Assembly (NCBI GenBank): GCA_022264855.1
Contig: JABYQU010000003.1
Span: 124,001-188,000, forward strand
DNA: 64,000 nt
Source of the DNA: Lenzites betulinus
Taxonomy: Eukaryota; Basidiomycota; Agaricomycetes; Polyporales; Polyporaceae
Direction: 5' to 3'
This document shows, piece after piece, positions 34,556-44,067 of this stretch. The notes under the pieces were generated by a model, which saw only the letters and a program-made list of their open reading frames with translations, was not told the DNA's origin and made no database searches. The position numbers and the translations under genes were made by a program. Numbering within the stretch: the first letter of the stretch is position 1; every line of letters begins with the position of its first letter.

Positions 34556-35514
34556 GGCTGAGTTTGATGTTTCAAATAGGGGGGAGTTCCTTGCGCTGTG
34601 TGAACAAAGAACAGAAGAGGAGTTCGTGTGCACGAGGGTTCTTATATGGATGCGGCCTACAATGGAGTATTTCCGAGGATTCGCCGAAGCGACCTTCTAG
34701 TTCTGGGGTAAGCGTTCGTGCCGCCGCGGGCGGCACATCCGATTGATCAAGATGTCATGAAGACGCCTCAGCTGAACGATTCATGTGCTCAAAACTAGCT
34801 CACCGCGACGTCCGGTGAGGCGGGTATTCGCGTTCGGCGAGGGCAGTGGTCTTGGCGGTTAGACGCCCAGAGTTGTGCGGCTCTAAGTGAGCGGTATCCG
34901 ACATTACTGTTGGATTCCGCGGCTCGATACAGGCTATGCGAGCACACGGGTTCCACCACCCTGTGAGAGAAGAGCTATACCTGTAAATAGGGTGCGTTCG
35001 AATGAAGTCAGCTACCGATAACAGGCATCATGCGAACCAACATGTGAGCGTAGGTTGAGAGGGCGTAGTCAAGGGCACTTCGCATCCTAGCCCCCATTGT
35101 AGGCGGGTATTCGTCGGATGGAACGGCCGTGGTGGCGTACTACGCACTTCGCAGCAGGCCGCCCTGAGAGGGCCGAACGCCTCCGAACGCACGGCGATCG
35201 AATGTTTCGGGCGCCTGAGATCCGGAGTGAGTTCACGACCCCAGGAACACACTTTGCGGGGCCCCGGAAAGAGGTAATAGTCATGCAAGTCGCCGTTGCC
35301 TTGATCGAGCGGGGTCCGAGGCACCGAAATTGTATGTCCGACATTCGTCTCTAGCTATAGTCTACGATCCTGAGCTCATTCCGCAGCTTCTCATTATTCA
35401 GGAGGATTCTTGGCTGTTTTAGGAGAGAATGACTCCGAAAGATACGATGTTGCTCACTGGGATCTCGCGAGCTACTCCGGCCAGGCGTCCCGTTCGGCCG
35501 TAATCGTTAAACGT
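34556..35514. other. Intergenic region between the GH3 and esterase genes
   Basis: About 960 bases, GH3 promoter at the lower end. A plus-strand frame at 35118-35354 (78 codons) shows no recognisable features. No gene called. Confidence 0.3.
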
Positions 35515-36484
35515 TTATAGTACCTCCGGACGCTCGAGTCCCGACAAGAACTTGAGTAAATCCTGAGCAATCATGCTATGAACCGCGGACGTAGGGTGAA
35601 GTCCATCCACGAATATTGGGCCCTCCTCCTGTCGGACATCATCCTGATGAAATCCGAACTCTTCGGGTGCAGCCAGGAGCTTGGTGAAAAATTGCCAAGA
35701 CGACCACAGCAGAACGGTGGCGTCCGAATGCTCTGCGCTAAACTCCCTTGCCGCCTCGTTGAGAGCAATATTCCACGCGGATATCGCCTCTGGGAGCTTC
35801 GGCAACCTGGGCCCTGCTGAGAATGGTCTCAAATCAGCACTCAAGGGATCTGGACGGTATGGACCACTCACTCGGGGGAAAATCATGCGTGGGCGGGACA
35901 TCGATGAAGCAAAAGTTACGAGCTCCCGCCTCATACAGTTTTTCTTGCGAGGCGAACAGCTCCCGTACCCCTTGTTGACAGCCTATCGCGGCGTTGAAGT
36001 TCCTCCCATAAGACGAGCAATCGTTAATCCCAACCCACGTCACGAACAGTGTGTCGGTGGCGTTCCAGGGTGCCCATTCCGGTTTGGTCGCGACGGACGG
36101 AAGAAACTCTCGTTCAACCTGACGTTTGACACCATCGGCACATTCTCCGCCCAACGCATAGTCGTAAACGATCAAGGGCGGGTCTTTCTTGTTGCGACGG
36201 GTGGTTTCAACCAGATGACCCACCCAGTTTGGCTCGTAGATGAATCGCTTGCTCGCGTGGTCAACCTTGCCACAAAACGTTTTGCCAGGGAACTCCACTC
36301 CCAGAGGGTTCTCTGGGGAAGGATGCGGTGCGACTGAGTTGTAGCCCACGTCACAGTACGAAGCGCCACTGCGTATCCGTGTCAGTCATAGATCGTTCAG
36401 AGTAGGAGGAGACGCGTACAAAACGATGAGATGCTTCAATTTCGCTACACCGGACCATTGGTCTCGGATAGAAACGACAGTCAT
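35515..36484 (-). CDS. SGNH/GDSL hydrolase, CE16-like acetylesterase
   Basis: Predicted esterase that removes acetyl groups from carbohydrate substrates or similar esters. Three exons. The first starts MTVVSIRDQWSGVAKLKHL at 36484. Block I reads FGASYCDVGYN, with the nucleophile Ser in GAS in place of GDS. Block III is WVGINDCS (G-x-N-D). Block V is FVDGLHPTSAVH, giving the catalytic Asp and His (D-G-L-H). The last exon begins in GPRLPKLPEAISAWN and ends GLERPEVL. No signal peptide is evident at the chosen start, although extracellular members are common; an unseen upstream exon cannot be excluded. It neighbours the GH3 gene on the same strand, consistent with plant-polysaccharide use. Confidence 0.82.
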
Positions 36485-36829
36485 TGATATGTCCTGCAGT
36501 ATGTTGAGGGTAGTAAGAAATGCGATCGTTCAAGTTTGGCGAAAGCTAGCGAAAGAAACGACATTCAATTTAGGGCAGGTGTGATGTTAACGCCTCGACA
36601 ACGACAGTAAAGTATACTGGACGCCTTATAGGCTAGTTCAAAGTCAGCAGAACATTCGGCGGTCTCACCCCGTCATACTAGTAGTCAACTTACGCTCCCG
36701 ATGGAGTGTCCAGCTTTATACGTCCTCACTGCACGGGCCGAAGGTCCTCATAGCGAAATTAGATGAAATTACAAGGACACGAAGATACAAAACAGAGAAT
36801 TATCCGAGATATAACTATGAGTCCGATGC
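36485..36829. other. Gap upstream of the esterase
   Basis: 345 bases; esterase promoter at the start, end of the microprotein copy 3 unit at the other side. Nothing else seen. Confidence 0.3.
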
Positions 36830-37169
36830 TCAACAATATAGTCCATAGATCCGAGCGTCGACCTTTTTGTTGTTCGGTCGGATGTCCACATGGGGGACCG
36901 CCTGCTCGCACAGACAACGATGACAGCGAGTGTGACGATGTGAACACGTCGCCAGAGAGGGGGGGCGAGGAGGGGGATCGGCTCCTATAAGGATGATGCA
37001 TGGCGCGGTGTCCGCGGTAAGACGTCGTATGTCGGGACGAGTGGTCATGCTATCCAAGAGGTGGCTCTGCCCGATGAGATGGTAGGCGGCGGCGGCGTGT
37101 GACAAGCCGAGGCGGGCCAGTGGGATATGGGAAGCTCGGAATAATGTCGACGAGCAGGCGGGTGGCCGT

Positions 37170-37373
37170 TCACATCCCGAACAGCTTCTTCAGCGAGGAC
37201 GTCTTCGTCTTCGGGGTGGTCGTCCGCCCGTTCGAGGGACGCAGCACCTGGCGTGCGTCCGCGTACATGTGGTAGGTATCGCGCGGCGACTGCGCAGATG
37301 CGAAGAGGGAGAACGCGTTGGAGCCCGCAGGCGCGGAGTAGGTGCAGACGGGTGCGAAGGCGGTGTAAGACAT
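37170..37373 (-). CDS. Conserved 67-residue microprotein, copy 3
   Basis: Third copy, 67 residues, starting MSYTAFAPVCTYSAPAG and ending SSLKKLFGM. Distinct residues are Val43 and Pro54. The central QSPRDTYHMYADAR and the C-terminal basic tail are unchanged. Intact, with its own TATA box and leader. Unrecognised family. Confidence 0.7.
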   Translation of the reverse strand: MSYTAFAPVCTYSAPAGSNAFSLFASAQSPRDTYHMYADARQVLRPSNGRTTTPKTKTSSLKKLFGM

Positions 37374-37525
37374 CTTTGGCGGTGGTTCAAGTGATGTTCG
37401 AGTGAGGAGGCGCGGGAGGATGCAAGGTGCCGTAGAGGACGAGCGTTGGCGTTGACGACTCTGGGTCTCGAGAGACTGTAGGAAGACTTTGCCGGTGGTG
37501 AGGACTGCATACCATGTGCGTCCAT

Positions 37526-37533
37526 ATTATATA
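37526..37533 (-). promoter_or_regulatory. TATA box of microprotein copy 3
   Basis: TATATAAT on the minus strand, about 150 bases before the ATG at 37373. Confidence 0.55.
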
Positions 37534-38150
37534 CAAGCATATGTCCAGTGGATTGCGTCCAGAGGTTGCGAGGAGCAGCAGCAGATTGCCAATCGAGGAA
37601 GTGAGGGGTCTGCACACGCGGACTTACCTTTCGTGGCAGGTTTTCGGGCTCGAGACAAGCACAGCACAACAGAGGCACGCAGCGGAGCATAGTTTCCAGG
37701 TTACCAGTCGCTAGCGATACCAAAGAGGACAGAATAGGCAGGAAAGTGCAGAGCGTGGAGGCGACAATGTGGGAGCGGACAAGTGAGAGTGGGGATTTGT
37801 TTGGTCGTTTCTGCTAGCCAAACATCTCCACGTGGCTACAGCCCGGCGCTTACACCTCCCTCAGTTCCACGTCCGACCAACGTCGCCGATGGTCGCCTGC
37901 TGTACACAATACTGGCTATTTAGTGCCGCACACTCTCCTATGATGCTCACGAATTAGCAACCTGCTACCACTTTTTCTATGCCACATCGAGGAAAGGTTC
38001 CCCCTCCGTATTCCTTCTCGCCCGAATTAAGCACTACTATCCCGGCCAGTACTACTACTTGCTCTACGCACTCCCACAGCTCTATCAGGCCTGCTAACCT
38101 AGAGCGATTGAGAAACTCATCCGTTGGCTGGAAGCCTAGTGTGTGCTTAT

Positions 38151-38786
38151 CTATGGATGTGTAGTGCATAATCTTAGTACTCACACGGTGAGTCTCAGCT
38201 CGTGGATAAGTGCCTTCTCATGTTAACGCCATGTTTACAGCGCATGTGCTACGCGGTACTACTAGGACATTTTGAGGCGCAGTATTCACAACACAGGAGC
38301 CCTAATGGGTCATGACAGCTTGAAAGCAACAGCATCATGATGCTGTAGCAACGAATGTTTGGTCCGCACTAGTTGAACTCGTACCGCGACGCATACGGCG
38401 TCCTTTGGATAATTCGTTCGCTCAATGCATTTATCAAAGTACGCCCTCGAACTCTGCCTTGCTACTCTTCTGTCTTTTAGACACCCCTCGTCGCGGTCTA
38501 AAGATCTTTAGCGTTCCTGTAGAAAGTTTCGTTTGAGAGACGCCCATAATTCGTAAGTCACCCTTTCGCTCTGTCGGACATCTTAACATTCCCCACCAAC
38601 ACAACACGGTATTCCACTTTTGACTTATCGTGTGTTTGATTCTTTCCTATGATTGACAGCAAATGAAGTCGATGCCGCTACCCGATGCAGCCCCTTGCGA
38701 GTATGTATGGCGCTCATGGACAATGACAAGTTGTGCCACTGAGCCAAAGCAATTCGACTCCGCGATGCCCTTCCGGTCTCTGATGG
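38151..38786. other. Intergenic region before the HQD kinase
   Basis: About 640 bases; no gene recognised. Probable promoter region. Confidence 0.3.
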
Positions 38787-38794
38787 TATAAAAG
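38787..38794 (+). promoter_or_regulatory. TATA box of the HQD kinase gene
   Basis: TATAAAAG, 127 bases before the ATG at 38914. Confidence 0.5.
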
Positions 38795-38913
38795 ACTCTG
38801 TGTAACAGTTCAACCACCGTCCAAGGTCTGTTTCCCCCGCCGAACATCTGTGGCTAGCTCCTTCAGACCTTGGATACTGTCGCTCGCCATCCGACTCGCT
38901 GCACATATCCGAC

Positions 38914-41187
38914 ATGCCTTCTACGATCATTTACACCAGCACCGACGCACCTCGGTCGTCTATGGGCCGAGACTCATATCAGGCCGTCAGGAAGTCGTCT
39001 GTGGTGAACTCCCCCCAGGACGGGTTGTTGAGTGTGCTGTATCACCCGCCCTTCCTCACCTCCATCCACCTATCTCAACCGATGCCTACCGATACATATC
39101 CTACTCGTGTGCGTGTCGCCGCAAGAGACTCCCAGGATACGAAGATGCTTCACGCTCGCCGGCGATCTCTTCAGCCCTCGTTAAAGCCAGCGCTGAAGCA
39201 AGATATAAACGCGATACACAAGCTCTCCTCTCATCCTCAAACGAATGGCCCCGAATACTCCGAATACCGCACTGTCTTATATTCTACGCGACCATCTCGA
39301 TCAAGGTCCGTGTAAGCCTTTGTCGTTGTGTTTGCGCATATTGTGCTCACTATGTCGTAGGACTACGCTCGCATGGCCACCTCAGCCTCTTCACAGTACG
39401 TTGTCCCAAAGCCGTGCACAACACCCGCGCGAAGGCGTCCCTGGAGACATCACCCACACCCTCAATCTCCGGAATGAGCGGGACCCAGTGATTGTCCGAA
39501 CGCGACTCGCAAATCGTTCATATTTCAACGCTTCTCTCAGCACGTCGGGCCGGGACACCACCCCGAGAACACCTAGGACTTCGACACCATACGCGTCTTC
39601 CGTCGATGTATACCTGCTCCCAAAGTCGACATCTTCCACCATAACCACAAGCAGCGGGTTACGCGACGACGACGACGAGATTGTAGGATGTGATGGTGCC
39701 GAACGCAAATGCGACGTCGCGCCCATCGGCTTTCCAAAGCCCACATCGCCATGCAGGGTAGCAAGCCCTCTCTGCGAGACCGCTATGAACACCATCTCAC
39801 AGCGCCTAGAGCCTGAGCCCCGTACGGTAGGCGACTCTCTCGACCACAAGCCCGCCACTCTCACGCACAATGGGATCACGTTTACCATCACCGGGCGAAT
39901 TGCAGACGGTGGCACGGGGCGCGTCGTCGCTGGAGAGCACCGTGGCAAACGGTACGCGATTAAGGTCGTGCACAAATGGCACGCCTTCAAGGCATTCTGG
40001 CACACGCGGGCGACGTTCGTCCGGGAGCGGGACGCGATGGTGCGTGTGAGCACGCAGGGCAATTCGCCGTACTTGGTGCCGCTTTTAATGGCTTGGGAGG
40101 ACGCGGAGCTCTTGCATTTCGTTATGGTTCGTCTTCGGTTCCTTACAAACTATCGCGACGATGGATGTTCATACTGTATATCTTCACCAGCCGTCACATC
40201 CTCTGCATCTACATTCTATGCTCGAGCATGGTTCCACAGTGGCCTTGAAGGACAGGTTGCTGCTGTGCGTTGAGCTGGTACGTACGCGAGCATCATGCGC
40301 CATCCGTCCAACATGCTAACGCGACCATGTGACCAGATCGCGGCTCTGCAAGCGCTTTGGCGGCTAAACATCGTCCACCAGGACATCAAACCCCACAACA
40401 TCCTCATCGACCACGATGGACGAGCGGTCCTTTCCGACTTCGGCCTGGCGGCGCTCGTGCCGCCAGGCGAATACAACACGTGGCGGGAATACAGCGAAGC
40501 CGGCACACCCGCCTACATGGCCCCCGAGATCCTTCTCCGGGACCACGCTACGTCCGGCCATGGCGCGGCGGTGGACGTGTGGAGCTTAGGCATCGTGTTC
40601 CTCGAAATACTCGGGCTCACCGACAAATGGTACTTTCTAGTCCCGAGCTGCGAGATGGCGCGGAAGCTGCATGCGCAATGTCTTCCCATCAAGCTTGACC
40701 TCCCGGCGGCATTCGGGACGATACCTGCAGTACTTCTACCAATGGTGCGCATCATGCATAATTATTCCAGCCTCGGCCGCTCAAATTGTCATGGAAATAG
40801 ATGCTCAAAGAGAAATCTTCTGAGCGTATAGCAGCGAGCGAGCTTCACAAACACGTACCCCAACGTCTGTGGGACGCAGTCTCGCAGGGTACCCAGTCAC
40901 GCAAGTCTACCCCCTCCGTAATGCCGTTCTGTTCACGCTGACACGCTTTGAATCCAGATGATTGGCGGCCGGGCAATACGGACTCCCTTGACACGGTGCC
41001 TGCGTGCCGCTGCCTCGAGTTTGCAACATTCAAAGCAAACGAAAAACGGTTTGAGCGGTTCAAGACACCGACTGAAGCCGATGCAGCACAGCTTCGTGCC
41101 TTCGAAAAGGAGCAGGCAGAAGTGAAGCTGGCCGACTTTGAATTCCTTGCTCCTGGCGTGTTGGGCCTGCCGTTCACAGAAGTGTAG
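38914..41187 (+). CDS. Serine/threonine protein kinase with an HQD catalytic loop
   Basis: A long Ser/Thr/Pro-rich N-terminal region (MPSTIIYTSTDAPRSSMGRD onward) of about 290 residues spans exon 1 and the start of exon 2, which join in frame across 39306-39360. The kinase domain follows: ITGRIADGGTGRVVAGEH is the glycine loop, KRYAIKVVH the beta-3 Lys, VHQDIKPHNILI the catalytic loop, SDFGLAAL the DFG, AGTPAYMAPEIL the APE segment and VDVWSLGIVFLEIL helix F. HQD replaces HRD, so this is a non-RD kinase with the catalytic Asp kept. The intron after LLHFVM was given the acceptor GCTCGAG, because the nearer CACAG would create a stop. The C-terminal extension (DDWRPGNTDSLDTV to GLPFTEV) is outside the kinase fold. 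The start is uncertain; a downstream Met (MNTISQRLEP, 39786) would drop most of the N-terminal region. Substrates unknown. Confidence 0.75.
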
Positions 41188-41612
41188 GCTATTAACGACG
41201 GCCAGGAACATGTCTTGCGAGTGTGTATCGCCCTCGGTTGATCTAATACACTTTTCGGCGCTCTTTAGCGACTCGCACCGGGCTTCCGTCTCATTCATAA
41301 ACACCTTCCTAATCTAGAACGTGTGACACCAGCATGAGATTAGCAACAGTGTCAACGGTAGTGTAGTTCTTATTGAGTCTTGACTCGCCAAGTACAAGAC
41401 TGGTGTTTTTTACAGGTGCGGCTGGTATTCGAAACTTGAACAGCGTACGCCTTCCGATACTCGTGCTGTGGTGCGCGCCGTTGGACGGAATGCCTGAATG
41501 TAGATAACTCGGCTAGATAAGTCCGATTGGTTAGACGCGATCAGGTGGCCGAGGAGATGAAACGGTTGGGGTCACTCTTCACACTGTCCGGGGCGTCACC
41601 AGGTTGATTCTG
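41188..41612. other. Gap between the HQD kinase and the 380-residue protein
   Basis: About 425 bases. The terminator of the kinase and promoter of the next gene are expected here. No gene seen. Confidence 0.3.
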
Positions 41613-41619
41613 TATATAA
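41613..41619 (+). promoter_or_regulatory. TATA box of the 380-residue protein gene
   Basis: TATATAA about 70 bases before the ATG at 41684. The short distance favours that start over the Met at 41756. Confidence 0.45.
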
Positions 41620-41683
41620 TAGCATCCACGCTACTTAGCCTCTTCTTGTACGACGAGCTGCGCTGGTCGTCGTTCTCCACGAC

Positions 41684-42826
41684 TTGCTCATCGTCTCCTT
41701 TGTGCTTGCCTTCATCTTCAAGTTCACCCTCGGCTTCATTCTTCTTTTGCCCGCCATGAACCTCGTGCACGCCCCGACCCCGGCTCGGCAACCTTTATGC
41801 AACAGGACAAACGCGCCGCGTTTCCCGAAGGTGTACTTCAAGTTGCCCATATTCAAGAAAAGTGCGCCGACGGTCTCCATTACGAACACGAATGCCGCAC
41901 GAACGAACACAAGTGCCATTCCGACCTCAACCTTTTCTCCTCTGTCTGAGGTGGTTGTTTCGCCACAAAGCTTCGTTCCATTTCCCTCTTCGCCTATCCC
42001 CTGCCCACCCCCGCGGCAGCGGTCTGCAAGCGAAGAAGGGTACTGTTCCAACAGCGAATTGCAAGACCTGGCCTTCCCCGGCGAGAAGGAAACAGAGATG
42101 CAGACCGCTACTTCTCGGCATGGATCCCACACCGACATCCACCGCCGTCGGTCCAAATCCTGCCTCCCCGCGTCTTTCTTGCAACGCGACGCGAAACAGC
42201 GCAAGAACCGCATAGCATCCGAGAAACCTGCCGTGCCTCAGCGGCCAGCTACGCGCGTAGCCGCTCGTCGGGAGAGCATGAGCGCGGGGAATCCGACCAG
42301 AAAGGCTGTCCGCAAGGCCAAGCGCCTCGTTGCCGACGCCCAATTCCTCGCCTCTATACACAGTACTATTGCTTCCGGGGTGCGCGCGCGCATCCACACC
42401 GATGGCGGGAGCGATGAATACACGGCTCAGGACGCGCTCCTCGTCGACCGCATCTGGCGCACCCTGGTCGACTTGGGCTATCAGCCAGTCCCTATCGAGT
42501 CCTCCACCGCCGCACCATCTTCGCTTCCACCCATCAGTGAAGACCCCGTACGGGAAGCCGCAGAGCGTGCGGCGCGGCGTACTGTGGCTGCCTCATCGCT
42601 ACCCACACCCCTGGACCCCGCGCACGACATGCCGCTCATTCCGTCCGGCGAACTCGCGGTACCCCAGCTGGTTGCGATATTGACCATGCGTCACCGTGAC
42701 CGCTCGACAACTCGTCCGCGTTCCGCCGCCAAGAGTCGCGCGGATAAGTCCCCGGCGCGCTCGCCCCTTTCCATCACTTGTCTTTCGGCATCTCTTGACG
42801 TCCCTGTTCTCTCGTCATCAGGATGA
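41684..42826 (+). CDS. Unrecognised 380-residue protein with an N-terminal hydrophobic segment
   Basis: Single open frame. The first 24 residues (beginning MLIVSFVLAFIFKFTLGF) are hydrophobic and could be a signal anchor; if translation begins at MNLVHAPTPARQP (41756) this segment is lost. The rest is low in secondary-structure-like pattern: Ser/Thr/Pro-rich to about residue 150, then a basic stretch (IHRRRSKSCLPASF, RKAVRKAKRLVADAQFLA), a possible small folded part around DALLVDRIWRTLVDLGYQPV, and another Ser/Arg-rich tail. I recognise no family. The minus strand is also open across much of it but without motifs; codon usage and the TATA box favour the plus strand. Confidence 0.55.
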   Translation: MLIVSFVLAFIFKFTLGFILLLPAMNLVHAPTPARQPLCNRTNAPRFPKVYFKLPIFKKSAPTVSITNTNAARTNTSAIPTSTFSPLSEVVVSPQSFVPFPSSPIPCPPPRQRSASEEGYCSNSELQDLAFPGEKETEMQTATSRHGSHTDIHRRRSKSCLPASFLQRDAKQRKNRIASEKPAVPQRPATRVAARRESMSAGNPTRKAVRKAKRLVADAQFLASIHSTIASGVRARIHTDGGSDEYTAQDALLVDRIWRTLVDLGYQPVPIESSTAAPSSLPPISEDPVREAAERAARRTVAASSLPTPLDPAHDMPLIPSGELAVPQLVAILTMRHRDRSTTRPRSAAKSRADKSPARSPLSITCLSASLDVPVLSSSG

Positions 42827-43612
42827 CGGCCAACCTAGCGAATATACCGGTTGAGTCTGGTATGCCGCTTCGTTCACGACCTCGCGCGCTAGACGCCAAG
42901 CGCCGCCCTATGACGATGTGAGTCCGGAATCCAGCCCTTTGTCCATCTACGTGCATACACTTAACTGCTGTGGCTGCGTCTGCGCAGATGACCCCACCCT
43001 CCTTACCATGCGTAATTGTTAATCCTAATCTCAAGCCATCTACGCATCCTCGGTCCCGGTCCACGCATCCCAGCATCTCGGCACGCTCAACCTCGTCGCC
43101 ATCATCCCGAATCCAAACAAACTACTCTCGTTGTTTTCCCTCGCATATCGCTCTGCAAACCCTCATATCACATTTACATGCATCCAGAGTACATACTGTA
43201 TCCCTACATTTCATTACCTTCCCCGGTCTTGTCTGGCGAATACGCGCCGACACGGACTTATCACCGCTTCTCCGCTGGTACTGAGAGCCGGTGTCGCGCG
43301 CGCGTGGTTATAGTTACAACAGCACTGGAGTATGCATGTATCTAGCCAGCGCGTAGTTATGCACTTGCATCATCTTGTGCATCGGCCGTGTGATGATAGT
43401 ATAGCAGCTCAGAAGTGTGAGTCGGGGGCACCTCAAGATCAGGCAGCAGTATGGGGGGTAGACGTCACATTCATACAACATATCGCTCTCCTTGACTTCA
43501 CGAACATACAGGCTAGGAAACACTAGACAACTCGTCACACAACATCATCGTTCTGTTCTGTTCTGTTCACACCTCCGGGTCGCTCCTGTATTGAGTACTG
43601 AGGGCCGCGCTC
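42827..43612. other. Gap between two convergent genes
   Basis: About 790 bases. No gene recognised on either strand. Confidence 0.3.
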
Positions 43613-44067
43613 TCAGAGGCTGATCGGGAGACAGCCAATGGACACGAGACCGCCCTGCAATGATATCATCCATTGGTCAGCTGGGCACAAGTCACCAATT
43701 TTGACAGAACACAAACGTGACTGTTATCGTCGCAGCACACCGCGTTGGCAGAGCAGGCGTCGCTGCCTCCGACACCGACGACACTGATGGGGGAGCAGTT
43801 CAAGCCGAGGAGCACGTTCGCGTCCTGGACGACAATGCCGAGCAGCCCCAGGATGGCGGCGCCCGAGGCAGAGTTGGCCTAGCGTTGGACGTCAGCACGT
43901 TAGCGCGGGCGTCGAACGAGAAGCGGTGAGGTGAGGCTTACAGAGGTAGTCTGCTCACAGCACTGGATGGCGCCGGTAGAGCAGCTCTGGCGAGCCTCGA
44001 GGGGGGTGGCGGCCGCAAGGAGGGGCGAGGTGGCGAGAGCGAGAGCGACAGCGATGGAGAACATCAT
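43613..44067 (-). CDS. Class I hydrophobin (hydrophobin 2)
   Basis: Secreted surface-active coat protein. Three exons give 109 residues. Start ATG ATG at 44067 ([20 protein letters not shown] signal peptide), then TPLEARQS. Cysteine pattern: C-X6-CC-X32-C-X13-C-X5-CC-X12-C-X5, ending IGCLPISL. Introns interrupt the gene at the same two places as in hydrophobin 1 (after the first CC pair and before the last Cys), and both share [16 protein letters not shown] processing sequence and (Q/E)-x-CSTGA, so they are paralogues, but the middle segments differ ([17 protein letters not shown] here). Intact. Confidence 0.92.

Larger units (their letters stand above)
36830..38150 (-). repeat. Microprotein duplication unit, copy 3 (inverted, long version)
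   Basis: Inverted relative to copies 1 and 2. The core runs from about 37845 down to 36830, and the extra upstream block shared with copy 2 lies at about 37850-38150. Together with 28205-29520 it forms an inverted duplication of over 1.2 kb whose arms are about 7.3 kb apart, enclosing hydrophobin 1, GH3 and the esterase. Confidence 0.75.

Noticed and set aside
41635..42397. Minus-strand frames opposite the 380-residue protein
   Set aside because: Broken into overlapping pieces; the plus-strand frame is longer, single and preceded by a TATA box.
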